64,000 nt of DNA from CAKSEI01 sp964403505 (GTDB taxonomy: Bacteria; Bacillota; Clostridia; Oscillospirales; CAG-272). Under the pieces are notes generated by a model, which worked only from the letters and a program-made list of their open reading frames with translations, was not told the DNA's origin and searched no databases. Every line of letters begins with the position of its first letter. Within the stretch, counting starts at the first letter, position 1. The stretch covers positions 66,192 to 130,191 of the forward strand of contig CAYOFP010000003.1 in the NCBI GenBank assembly GCA_964403505.1, in the 5' to 3' direction. Made by a program: the position numbers and the translations under genes. Below are positions 1 through 8,099 of the stretch, piece by piece.

Positions 1-1275
1 AGCGGTGCGTATAATAAAATCATCCGCGACAGCATACCGATCGGCAGCATTAACGATTATTTAACTTATGAAACTTCTAAGTTTGAGATAACTCACACGA
101 GAAAACTTAATTATATCGATGAATGCACGGCGTCTGTCGCAAGGATCAAAAAAATGTGCGACGAACGAGGTGTAAACTTTATTTTGATTGCCTCTCCGTT
201 GTATTCCGCCGAGCAAAAATGCTATTCTCTCGAAGACATGAAAAAGCTTATGACGTCTTTGTCTGGAATTACCGATTTTTATGATTTCTGGGGGTATAAT
301 ACGATATCAGAGGATATCAGATATTTCTACGACGGATACCATTTCAGGAACTGTGTCGGGAAAATGGCACTTGCTTATATCTTCGATGATGGCGACATAT
401 ATTTCCCGAGTGATTTCGGTCACCTGACGACAGCGGAAAACGTCTCGGAACATGCGGAAGCTGTACTGAATGAAGCAAATGTGATAAGCGAAGATACGAG
501 TGTGAATGTTCCGATACTTATGTATCATCATATAACACCCGAGCCGTCCGGGGGAGTGGCGGTCAGCACCGCTAAATTTGAAGAGCAGATAAGATCGCTG
601 AGCGAGGCGGGCTATACGGCTGTGTCATACGAACAGCTCATGTCTTACGTAGATTCCGGTACGGCTCTTCCGGAAAAATCGATCGTTATAACATTTGACG
701 ACGGATATGAGAGCAATATCTCGCTTGCCGCCCCGATTCTTGAAAAATACGGCATGTGCGCTACAATAGCAATTGTAGGCGTGACCGAAGGCTGTACAAC
801 ATACAAGGACACGGGAAGCGAGATCACTCCTCACTTTTCGCTGGACGATCCGCGTGTTTCGGAACTTGTGGGAAAAGGAATAATAGACATCGAGACACAC
901 ACTTTTGACATGCACCAGGTTGAAAAATATGACGGAGACGGCTGCAGAAAGGGCGCTGTAATGCTTGAAAACGAAAGCGAAGAAGAATTCATCCGCGCCC
1001 TGAGCGATGACCTTGAGATGGCAAGGAGCAGAATACAAAGTGCGACCGGCACAGAAACGCTTGTGTATACTTATCCGTACGGATTTTACAGCAGACTGTC
1101 AGAGGAGGTCATTCACTCTCTCGGTATGCGGGTATCGGTTACGACCGATCACGGAACGAATGAGATCATCAAAGGCGTGGAGCAAAGCCTGTATTTGCTG
1201 AAACGCATAAGCGTCTCGGAAAATGCAACAGGCGAAGGTCTGTTAAACACGCTTGCCGCATTTGCAGAAAAATAA
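1..1275 (+). CDS. SGNH-like / polysaccharide deacetylase (NodB) fusion protein, 5' end cut off
   Basis: The frame is open from base 1, so the gene begins outside the window; about 424 residues are visible. The first part (to roughly base 420) resembles the C-terminal portion of DltD/AlgJ-type SGNH proteins, with a FILIASPLY strand and a late DGYHF segment that could supply the catalytic Asp-His pair. The second part (from about base 500) is a NodB-type polysaccharide deacetylase domain: it opens with PILMYHHI, has TFDDGYESN (metal-binding Asp) and a later HTFDMH, matching the metal-binding His-x(3)-His motif. Deacetylases of this family remove N- or O-acetyl groups from surface glycans. The acyl carrier protein and FkbH-like genes follow at once, so I infer a role in editing an acylated envelope polymer. 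The SGNH assignment is weaker than the NodB one because its N-terminal block is missing. Confidence 0.8.
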   Translation, partial: SGAYNKIIRDSIPIGSINDYLTYETSKFEITHTRKLNYIDECTASVARIKKMCDERGVNFILIASPLYSAEQKCYSLEDMKKLMTSLSGITDFYDFWGYNTISEDIRYFYDGYHFRNCVGKMALAYIFDDGDIYFPSDFGHLTTAENVSEHAEAVLNEANVISEDTSVNVPILMYHHITPEPSGGVAVSTAKFEEQIRSLSEAGYTAVSYEQLMSYVDSGTALPEKSIVITFDDGYESNISLAAPILEKYGMCATIAIVGVTEGCTTYKDTGSEITPHFSLDDPRVSELVGKGIIDIETHTFDMHQVEKYDGDGCRKGAVMLENESEEEFIRALSDDLEMARSRIQSATGTETLVYTYPYGFYSRLSEEVIHSLGMRVSVTTDHGTNEIIKGVEQSLYLLKRISVSENATGEGLLNTLAAFAEK

Positions 1276-1304
1276 TTATAAAAGATCAGAAAGGATATAG
1301 AAGC

Positions 1305-1541
1305 ATGAACACGCAGGAGAGAATTACACAGTTTTTTGTAGAGAAAAACAAGTATGACGAAAACCTGACGAATGATACGGATCTTTTAAAGAGTGGGTAT
1401 GTAAACTCGCTTTTTGCGCTCGAGATCGTAATGTATCTTGAAAAGGAATTCAAAATAAGAATAAAGAGACGTGACATCACAAATGAAAATTTCAGTACGA
1501 TAAATAACATGGCGGCTCTTGTTGAAAAGCTTGCAAAATAG
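1305..1541 (+). CDS. Acyl carrier protein (DltC-like)
   Basis: A 78-residue, mostly helical acidic protein of acyl carrier protein size. The phosphopantetheine attachment site is the Ser in GYVNSLFALEIV (Ser35); the Asp usual before that Ser is Asn here. The following YLEKEFKI helix and the C-terminal AALVEKLAK helix fit the family. The AAAGGA at about 1288-1293 may serve as ribosome binding site. The gene lies between a surface-glycan enzyme and an FkbH-like enzyme, so it more likely carries a dedicated small acyl group than fatty acids. A D-alanyl carrier is possible, but no dltA-like ligase is visible. Confidence 0.85.
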   Translation: MNTQERITQFFVEKNKYDENLTNDTDLLKSGYVNSLFALEIVMYLEKEFKIRIKRRDITNENFSTINNMAALVEKLAK

Positions 1542-1548
1542 AATTTAA

Positions 1549-2622
1549 GTGACTGTTGATATGGATAATAATGAGATAAAAAGAGCTGTAAGCAAAAGAA
1601 TAAAATGCGTCATCTGGGATCTTGACGATACTCTATGGGAGGGAACCCTGACTGAGGGCGGAGGCAAGCGCCTGAGAGACGGAGTATATGAAACGCTGAA
1701 AACCTTAGACAGCCGCGGAATATTACTGTCGATCGCATCAAAAAATGATTATGACACGGCAATGCAAGCTTTGGAAAAAATAGACCCTGAGTTACCCGAG
1801 CTATTCCTTTGTCCGCAGATATCATGGGGAGCGAAATCGGCATCTGTAGCGGCGATCGCAGACACACTGAATTTGAAAATGTGCAATATGGCATTTATTG
1901 ATGACAGTGAGATACAAAGAGATGAAGTGAGCTTTTCGCATCCGGATATCACGGTGTATGACGCTACTCTTGCGGCTACGCTCGCAGCTCTTCCCGAAAT
2001 GCAGGTCAGGTTTATTACCGAAGATTCGGCGAACAGGCGCAATATGTATATCTCCGATATGAAGCGCAACTCGGCGAAAAGCGATTTTGCAGGTTCAGAC
2101 GAAGCGTTCATGAAAACGCTCGGAATGAAACTGCAAATAACGCCGGTTGATGAAAGCAGTCTGAGACGTGTCGAGGAGCTCACACTCAGAACGCACCAGC
2201 TCAATTCAACGGGTTATACATACTCGTATGAAGAACTTACTTCCCTTATAAATTCTCCGTCGCATGTGTTCCTGATCGCAGGACTTACCGATAAATACGG
2301 CGATAGCGGCAAGGTCGGACTTTTGTTGATGGAGGATGTCGGAGAGGCGTATGTTTTAAAGCTTCTTATCGTGTCGTGCAGAGTAATGACACGGGGCGTT
2401 GGCGGCGCACTGCTCACTCACGCTGTGAGACTTGCGCGTGCGGCCGGAAAGAGCCTTAGGGCCGAGTATCTCGAAACGGAATATAACAGAATAATGTATG
2501 TTACCTATAAGCTTGCGGGTTTTGAAGATATCTATGAGTCCGAGGACGGCAGGAATGTAGTGCTCGGGTACACGGCAGAGGAACTTCCGGAGTACCCGTC
2601 GTATATTGAGATCGTGGAATAG
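1549..2622 (+). CDS. FkbH-like HAD-family enzyme with GNAT-like C-terminal domain
   Basis: A 357-residue protein with the HAD IIIC phosphatase motif WDLDDTLWEG (Asp24, Asp26) and the later FIDDSEIQRDE motif (about 116-126), followed by a GNAT-like region. The segment SCRVMTRGV (Cys277) matches the SCRVxGRG signature of FkbH proteins. Characterised FkbH family members dephosphorylate 1,3-bisphosphoglycerate and load the glyceryl group onto an acyl carrier protein through a conserved Cys. With an ACP 7 bp upstream, glyceryl-ACP synthesis is the most direct inference, though the substrate is not proven. The start is GTG at 1549 or ATG at 1561; neither has a clear Shine-Dalgarno sequence. Confidence 0.82.
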   Translation: MTVDMDNNEIKRAVSKRIKCVIWDLDDTLWEGTLTEGGGKRLRDGVYETLKTLDSRGILLSIASKNDYDTAMQALEKIDPELPELFLCPQISWGAKSASVAAIADTLNLKMCNMAFIDDSEIQRDEVSFSHPDITVYDATLAATLAALPEMQVRFITEDSANRRNMYISDMKRNSAKSDFAGSDEAFMKTLGMKLQITPVDESSLRRVEELTLRTHQLNSTGYTYSYEELTSLINSPSHVFLIAGLTDKYGDSGKVGLLLMEDVGEAYVLKLLIVSCRVMTRGVGGALLTHAVRLARAAGKSLRAEYLETEYNRIMYVTYKLAGFEDIYESEDGRNVVLGYTAEELPEYPSYIEIVE

Positions 2623-2669
2623 ATTTTAGCGATATTTGTGCGAAATATAATTATTTTTTCAAAAAACTC

Positions 2670-2698
2670 TTGCAATAACGGATTTTTTGTGATATAAT
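2670..2698 (+). promoter_or_regulatory. Sigma-A promoter of rplS-rpmE
   Basis: TTGCAA at 2670-2675, a 17-bp spacer and a perfect TATAAT at 2693-2698. It lies 85 bp upstream of the rplS start. Confidence 0.85.
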
Positions 2699-2727
2699 CC
2701 CATCGTGTGCGCAATAGCGCAAATAAA

Positions 2728-2765
2728 AGGAACGGTCCTCTGCGAAGCTCTGCATGAACGTTCTG
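2728..2765 (+). promoter_or_regulatory. rplS leader hairpin, candidate L19 autoregulatory leader
   Basis: The 5' leader contains GAACG at about 2731 and its complement CGTTC at about 2759, with internal complementarity CTCTGC / GCATG between them, just before the AGGAGG-type ribosome binding site. Leaders that bind L19 are known in several Firmicutes. Assignment here rests on position and a short stem only. Confidence 0.4.
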
Positions 2766-2783
2766 AGATTATAGGAGGGCCTC

Positions 2784-3125
2784 ATGGATCTTATTAAGGC
2801 TTTTACAAGTGAGCAGTTAAAGAGCGAAGTCCCCACGCTCAATATCGGTGATACCGTAAGGGTACACAACAGAATCAAAGAGGGTGACAAATCCAGAATC
2901 CAGATGTTTGAGGGAACGATCATCGCAATTCATAACGGCGGTATTTCCTCTACCTTCACAGTAAGAAGAGTAGCATACGGAGTCGGTGTTGAGAAGACAT
3001 TTCCCGTACATTCTCCCAATGTTGAGAAGGTTGACATCATAAGATACGGTAAGGTCAGACGCGCTAAGCTTTACTATCTGCGCGACAGAGTAGGTAAGAG
3101 CGCCAAGGTTAAGGAACGCATATAA
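2784..3125 (+). CDS. rplS: 50S ribosomal protein L19
   Basis: A 113-residue protein with the L19 fold signature: an N-terminal helix, then GDTVRVHNRIKEGDKSRIQ, FEGTIIA and the C-terminal AKLYYLRDRVGKSAKVKE. Length matches the family (about 115). L19 sits at the interface of the 30S and 50S subunits. It starts with ATG after a strong AGGAGG site, has its own promoter and is followed 33 bp later by rpmE. Confidence 0.98.
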   Translation: MDLIKAFTSEQLKSEVPTLNIGDTVRVHNRIKEGDKSRIQMFEGTIIAIHNGGISSTFTVRRVAYGVGVEKTFPVHSPNVEKVDIIRYGKVRRAKLYYLRDRVGKSAKVKERI

Positions 3126-3158
3126 CCTGCGTTCGTAAGTAATTCTTAGGAGGGTGCT

Positions 3159-3377
3159 ATGAAAAACGGAATTCATCCCGAATTTAAGGAGTGCACAATT
3201 ACATGTGCTTGCGGTAACGTAGTAAATACACGTTCCACGCAGGGCAATCTCAGAGTGGAAATCTGCTCGAAGTGCCATCCGTTCTTTACGGGTAAGCAGA
3301 AGTTCGTTGATGCCGGAGGACGCGTTGATAAGTTTAAGAGACGTCTCGAGGCTGCCGAAGCTGCAAAGAAACAATAA
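3159..3377 (+). CDS. rpmE: 50S ribosomal protein L31 (zinc-binding type)
   Basis: A 72-residue protein starting MKNGIHPEFKECTITCACG. The cysteines at CAC and CSKC form the four-Cys zinc site of the C+ form of L31, and the segment CHPFFTGKQKFVDAGGRVDKF is diagnostic. The AGGAGGGTG site is ideally placed. It is co-transcribed with rplS and closed by the terminator at 3385-3408. The zinc-free paralogue used under zinc starvation is not in this window. Confidence 0.98.
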   Translation: MKNGIHPEFKECTITCACGNVVNTRSTQGNLRVEICSKCHPFFTGKQKFVDAGGRVDKFKRRLEAAEAAKKQ

Positions 3378-3384
3378 GCAAGAA

Positions 3385-3408
3385 GGGCAAGGAAAACTTG
3401 CCCTTTTC
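3385..3408 (+). terminator. Intrinsic terminator after rpmE
   Basis: GGGCAAG (3385-3391), loop GAAAA and CTTGCCC (3397-3403), followed by TTTTC. Confidence 0.85.
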
Positions 3409-3424
3409 TGTACTTTGGATAAAA

Positions 3425-4678
3425 ATGGAAACTAATATTTTTGAAGAAAAAGAAATAACCCGGGCGGCGCTTGTCAGCCTTGTTACGGATGATGCTCTGT
3501 GCGATGAGGCGCAGGCGTCTCTTGACGAGCTTGTGCGCCTGGTAGAGACGGCGGGCGGCGAGTGTGCCTTTATGATGACGCAAAAACGTCCGAGGCCCGA
3601 TGCTGCTACATTCATCGGTACGGGCAAGGTGCAGGAATTAAAGACGCTCTGTGAGTCAAACGATGTATCTCTCATTGTATTCGACCACGAGCTTTCTCCG
3701 TCGCAGATAAGAAATATAGAGAATGAAACAGGCGTTGCGACCATCGACCGATCCATGCTGATCCTCGATATTTTTGCGCTTCATGCAAAAAGCGGAGAGG
3801 GAAAACTGCAGGTGGAGCTCGCTCAGCTCAAATATACCATCCCCCGTCTTATGGGGCGCGGTACCGAGCTTTCCCGTTTGGGCGGCGGTATCGGCACGAG
3901 AGGTCCGGGCGAGACCAAGTTAGAGACCGACCGCAGACACTTAAAGCGCCGTATGGCATCTCTCGAGGAGCAGCTCCGTGAGGTGGAGCGAAACCGCGAG
4001 ACGCAAAGAAAAGCAAGAAAGCGATCAGGCATATTTTCTTTTGCAATCGTAGGGTATACGAATGCAGGAAAATCAACGCTTTTAAATTATCTGACGGGGG
4101 CAGGCATCCTTGCGGAAGATAAGCTGTTTGCTACCCTTGACCCGACGACGAGAAAGTTTGAGTTTGCATCCGGGGCGAGCGTCCTGCTCACCGATACGGT
4201 CGGTTTTATCAGAAATCTGCCGCACCATCTCGTAAAAGCCTTTCGCTCTACGCTCGAGGAGGCGGCTGATTGCGACGGGGTGCTGATTGTGTGCGATCAT
4301 AATGATCCTCACTCGCTTTCCGAGCTCGAGGTGACAAGAGACCTTTTATGTGACCTCGGCGCTGCAGAAAAGCCTACGATCCTTGTTTACAATAAATGCG
4401 ACTTGGCGGAAAAATCACCCGATAATACCGAAAATACAGTGTATATCTCGGCGAAGACAGGCATGGGTACTGATGCGCTCGTTGCGATGATGGAGCGAAC
4501 GGCAAACGGTGCAAAATGCGATGTGAGATATCTGTTCCCTCAGAGTGATATAGCACAGCTGGGTTATTTATATACAAACGCTACCGTAAAAGAGGTGGAG
4601 TACCTGCCCGAAGGAGCGAGGGTTCTCGCAACGGTGGATGCAAAGACGAAGGGGCGGCTCGAGCGATGGCAGATATGA
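3425..4678 (+). CDS. hflX: Ribosome-associated GTPase HflX
   Basis: About 417 residues from the ATG at 3425. An in-frame TTG at 3398 would place the start inside the rpmE terminator and is unlikely. The N-terminal HflX domain has RPDAATFIGTGKVQEL and a glycine-rich linker ending GIGTRGPGETKLETDRR. The GTPase domain carries GYTNAGKS (G1, about 210), DTVGFIR (G3) and NKCD (G4). HflX binds the 50S subunit and splits stalled or hibernating ribosomes. Its end overlaps the next gene by 13 bp, so the two are translationally linked. No clear ribosome binding site or separate promoter was found. Confidence 0.95.
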   Translation: METNIFEEKEITRAALVSLVTDDALCDEAQASLDELVRLVETAGGECAFMMTQKRPRPDAATFIGTGKVQELKTLCESNDVSLIVFDHELSPSQIRNIENETGVATIDRSMLILDIFALHAKSGEGKLQVELAQLKYTIPRLMGRGTELSRLGGGIGTRGPGETKLETDRRHLKRRMASLEEQLREVERNRETQRKARKRSGIFSFAIVGYTNAGKSTLLNYLTGAGILAEDKLFATLDPTTRKFEFASGASVLLTDTVGFIRNLPHHLVKAFRSTLEEAADCDGVLIVCDHNDPHSLSELEVTRDLLCDLGAAEKPTILVYNKCDLAEKSPDNTENTVYISAKTGMGTDALVAMMERTANGAKCDVRYLFPQSDIAQLGYLYTNATVKEVEYLPEGARVLATVDAKTKGRLERWQI

Positions 4679-5289
4679 GGGAACTCGTCACGCTCGGCAA
4701 GAGAGGGAGTGCGACAATAGTCGAAAAAAAGAGCGAATTTATCGGGTATGCCGCACCGGTTGACAGCGAGGCGGAGGCAATCGAATTTATTGCAGAGATC
4801 CGCAAAAAGCACTCGGATGCAAGACACAATGTCTACGCATATGCAGTAGGGAATACTACCCGGTATTCGGACGACGGCGAGCCGCAGGGTACGGCGGGTA
4901 TTCCTGTGCTCGATGTCATAAAGAAAAGCGGATTTACCAATGCCGTCATTGTAGTCACGAGGTATTTCGGGGGGATTCTCCTCGGTGCAGGGGGACTCGT
5001 CCGTGCTTATACCAAGGCGGCGAAGGAGGCATGTGACGATGCGGGCATCGTGACATATCAGGGTTATACCGAGCTATCCTTTTCCTGCGATTATTCACTT
5101 TATGACCGTATACAGAATAAGCTCGCATTTCTGCACGCCAAGACCGATAGGTGCGATTTTGCAGACGATGTGACCATGCAGGTCGCTCTGCTTGATGCGG
5201 ATGCAGACGCATTTGCTTCATTTCTGTCGGAGATAAGCGCAGGAAGGGTGCATTCTGAGGTAACAGGCAGGCGTTTTGACCACGAATAA
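4666..5289 (+). CDS. yigZ: YigZ/IMPACT family protein
   Basis: A 207-residue protein with the UPF0029 signature: KSEFIGYAAPV, HNVYAYAVG, SDDGEPQGTAG and VVTRYFGGILLGAGGLVRAY. The C-terminal half matches the DUF1949 domain. The family resembles the eukaryotic translation regulator IMPACT; the bacterial function is not settled. It overlaps the end of hflX, and the long palindrome at 5302-5333 follows it. Confidence 0.93.
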   Translation: MADMRELVTLGKRGSATIVEKKSEFIGYAAPVDSEAEAIEFIAEIRKKHSDARHNVYAYAVGNTTRYSDDGEPQGTAGIPVLDVIKKSGFTNAVIVVTRYFGGILLGAGGLVRAYTKAAKEACDDAGIVTYQGYTELSFSCDYSLYDRIQNKLAFLHAKTDRCDFADDVTMQVALLDADADAFASFLSEISAGRVHSEVTGRRFDHE

Positions 5290-5301
5290 CGGCGAAATTT
5301 G

Positions 5302-5333
5302 CGCACAAAAAAGTAATTTTACTTTTTTGTGCG
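5302..5333 (+). terminator. Long A/T-rich palindrome between yigZ and dgt
   Basis: A perfect 15-bp stem (5302-5316 against 5319-5333) with a 2-nt centre; the arms read CGCACAAAAAAGTAA and its complement. The T-run is inside the stem, so it can act as a terminator of hflX-yigZ in the plus direction. It also separates that operon from dgt. Confidence 0.6.
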
Positions 5334-5370
5334 TATTTATATGTTAAAATTAAGAATATCGGAGTCATCT

Positions 5371-6366
5371 ATGACCGTAAAAGAAACACTTTGTAAAAGA
5401 GAGAGGGAAAATCTCTCTGAATATGCTTTTTTAAGTGAGAATACCAAGGGACGTACCGAGCCTGTAACGCCTGATGATATCCGCACGGAATTTCAGCGTG
5501 ACAGAGACAGGATCATCCACTCGAAAGCATTCAGACGGCTCATGCATAAGACGCAGGTGTTTCTTTCTCCTGCGGACGAGCATTACCGTACCCGTTTGAC
5601 GCACACGCTCGAGGTTACTCAGATAGCACGCACGATCGCACGGTCTCTTTTTCTGAATGAAGACTTGTGCGAGGCGATCGCACTCGGGCACGATCTCGGT
5701 CATACGCCGTTCGGTCATGCTGGCGAGCGGATGCTGCAGCGCAGATTCTCGCCCGATTTTACCCATTGTAAGCAGTCGCTTCGTGTATGCGAGAAGATAG
5801 AGAGGCTGAATCTGTGCTATGAGGTGCTTGACGGTATTGTTAACCACGCAGGAAAGAATGTGGCGCAGACACTCGAGGGGCGTATCGTCAAATTTGCCGA
5901 CAGGATCGCATACATAAATCATGATATCGATGACGCCATAAGGGCAAATGTTCTTAAACCCGGCGATATACCGGCTCATGTCCGCCGCATCCTCGGCGAA
6001 ACACACGGAGAGCGCATAGATACCCTCGTGCGTGCGATTATATCGGCATCGTCCGGACAGTCGGATATAAAGATGGAGCCTGAAATATACGACGCAATGG
6101 ACGAGCTGCGCTCCTTCCTTTTTGATGCAGTGTATACAAATGAGATAGCAAAAGGCGAAGAGGTCAGGGCAGAGGCGATGCTCGAATCGCTCTTTGACTT
6201 TTACTGTGAAAATTCCGATCTTATGCCGTCCGAGTATCAGTGTATCGCACTTGAGGAGGGCGTGGACCGTGCGGCGGCGGATTATATATCGGGCATGACC
6301 GACCGATATGCTATAAATAACTATAAGAAATATTTTATACCCGAGATCTGGAGAGGCAACGATTAA
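5371..6366 (+). CDS. dgt: dGTPase-like HD-domain phosphohydrolase
   Basis: About 331 residues from the ATG at 5371, chosen because GGAG at 5361-5364 is spaced 6 nt from it; upstream in-frame starts at 5329 and 5341 lie in or next to the palindrome. HD-domain metal ligands are visible in RTRLTHTLEVTQIARTIA and ALGHDLGHTPFGHAGE. This shorter dNTPase class hydrolyses dNTPs to nucleosides and triphosphate. In Clostridia the gene commonly precedes dnaG and rpoD, as here, with only 2 bp to dnaG. Confidence 0.92.
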   Translation: MTVKETLCKRERENLSEYAFLSENTKGRTEPVTPDDIRTEFQRDRDRIIHSKAFRRLMHKTQVFLSPADEHYRTRLTHTLEVTQIARTIARSLFLNEDLCEAIALGHDLGHTPFGHAGERMLQRRFSPDFTHCKQSLRVCEKIERLNLCYEVLDGIVNHAGKNVAQTLEGRIVKFADRIAYINHDIDDAIRANVLKPGDIPAHVRRILGETHGERIDTLVRAIISASSGQSDIKMEPEIYDAMDELRSFLFDAVYTNEIAKGEEVRAEAMLESLFDFYCENSDLMPSEYQCIALEEGVDRAAADYISGMTDRYAINNYKKYFIPEIWRGND

Positions 6367-6368
6367 AA

Positions 6369-8099
6369 GTGATCGCATCAGAAGTGATAGAGGAAATAAA
6401 GGAACGCAATAATATCGAGGATGTGATATCCTCCTATGTTACGCTCAAACGTGCCGGCTCCAATATGAACGGGCTCTGCCCCTTTCATTCCGAGAAGACG
6501 CCGTCTTTTACGGTGTTTCTCGGTACCCGTACCTTTTATTGCTTCGGCTGCGGCGCAGGCGGCGATGTGATAACCTTTGTTATGCGTGCGGAAAACCTTG
6601 ATTACAGGGGTGCTCTTGAATATCTTGCAAAGCGGACGGGTATCGATATCCCGTCCGATGACGGAAAGGGATCTGATGTTTCACGACTCCGCCGGCGTGT
6701 GCTTGATATGAATAAAGAGGCGGCGAAGTTTTTTCACTCGACGCTCTACTCTCCCGAGGGAAAGGCAGGACTTGATTATCTGAAAAATAAGCGGGGTCTT
6801 TCGGATGCGACGATAAAGCATTTCGGTCTCGGTTTTGCGCCTGACAGCTTCGGTGCACTGACGGGAAGACTCAAGGGACTCGGGTATACCGATGCTGAGA
6901 TGTCGGCGGCGTTTTTGGGCGGCATCAGTCAGAAAACGGGGCGGATATACGATATGTTTCGTGCCCGTGTCATGTTTCCCGTTATCGATGTAAACGGGAA
7001 TGTTATCGCTTTCAGCGGCAGAGTGCTCGAGGGAAAGGACAGAAAATATATCAACTCCTCGGATACGCCTGCATTTAAAAAAAGCAAAAATCTGTTTGCA
7101 CTGAATTTTGCCAAAAAGCACTGCGTTGATCAGCTTCTGTTATGTGAGGGAAATCTCGACGTGGTGAGCTGTCATGCATTCGGCTTTCAGAACGCCGTCG
7201 CAACGCTCGGCACCGCGATAACGCCCGAGCAGGCGAGGCTTATGAAACGGTATACAAAAAGCGTCGTGATATCATACGATGCCGACGATGCAGGCAAACG
7301 TGCCGCCGAGAAGGCGTTCAGAATACTTTCCGATGTCGGACTTGAAACGAAGATACTGACCCTTGACGGCGCAAAAGACCCCGATGAATATCTGCACAAA
7401 TTCGGACCTTCCAAGTTTCGTATGCTGCTCGAGGGCGGTAAGAGCAGATTTGATTTTACCTTTGAGAATGAACTTGCGGCCCATGATATCTCTCAGATAG
7501 ACGAAAAGCTGAAGGTTGCGCACAATATGACGGATTTTATCTCACGGATCCCGTCGAGCGTCGAGAGGGATGTATACGCCCACCGTGTCGCAGAGAAGCT
7601 CAGCATATCGTTTGACAGCCTGCATGCGGACATCGGGCGCAGTATACGCAAAAAACAGAACGCCGAGAAGCGTGAGATGTCGGAAGCCGTTATGAAAAAA
7701 ACAGCAGGCTACGGCGACAGGGTAAATCCCGATTTTCTGAAAAATCCACGTGCGGCAAAGGCAGAGGAGAGCATATTGGGAATACTCTTATGCTATCCGG
7801 AGATGCTCGGTGATATAAAGGATATACTCTCGCCCGATGATTTTTTCACCGATTTCGGACGGGAGGTATATATAAAACTGTGCGAGTTCGGCAGTGAATA
7901 CGAGTTCGGCGCATTGAACGGTATCTTTTCCGAAGCACAGATGAGCCGTATCATGCAAATGCGAGTGGCTCGTGAGGGAATTGATAACGGAATAAATATC
8001 TTAAACGAATGTGTATCGACCCTTAAAAAGGCGAAAAGCCTGAAGGATATGGATATAAACGATATTATAAAAGCGAAAAGGAGCAACCATGATGAATGA
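6369..8099 (+). CDS. dnaG: DNA primase
   Basis: A 576-residue primase starting with GTG. The N-terminal zinc finger is CPFHSEKTPSF ... YCFGCGAGGD (about 37-65). The catalytic core has EGNLDVVSCH and the TOPRIM acidic cluster in SYDADDAGKRA (about 300-310). The C-terminal part would bind the DnaB helicase. It makes RNA primers at the replication fork. The 3' end overlaps rpoD by 11 bp, giving the macromolecular-synthesis arrangement dgt-dnaG-rpoD. Confidence 0.97.
   Translation: MIASEVIEEIKERNNIEDVISSYVTLKRAGSNMNGLCPFHSEKTPSFTVFLGTRTFYCFGCGAGGDVITFVMRAENLDYRGALEYLAKRTGIDIPSDDGKGSDVSRLRRRVLDMNKEAAKFFHSTLYSPEGKAGLDYLKNKRGLSDATIKHFGLGFAPDSFGALTGRLKGLGYTDAEMSAAFLGGISQKTGRIYDMFRARVMFPVIDVNGNVIAFSGRVLEGKDRKYINSSDTPAFKKSKNLFALNFAKKHCVDQLLLCEGNLDVVSCHAFGFQNAVATLGTAITPEQARLMKRYTKSVVISYDADDAGKRAAEKAFRILSDVGLETKILTLDGAKDPDEYLHKFGPSKFRMLLEGGKSRFDFTFENELAAHDISQIDEKLKVAHNMTDFISRIPSSVERDVYAHRVAEKLSISFDSLHADIGRSIRKKQNAEKREMSEAVMKKTAGYGDRVNPDFLKNPRAAKAEESILGILLCYPEMLGDIKDILSPDDFFTDFGREVYIKLCEFGSEYEFGALNGIFSEAQMSRIMQMRVAREGIDNGINILNECVSTLKKAKSLKDMDINDIIKAKRSNHDE

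Noticed and set aside
3398..3424. TTG at 3398 as the start of hflX
   Set aside because: It lies inside the rpmE terminator; the ATG at 3425 gives the normal HflX N-terminus.
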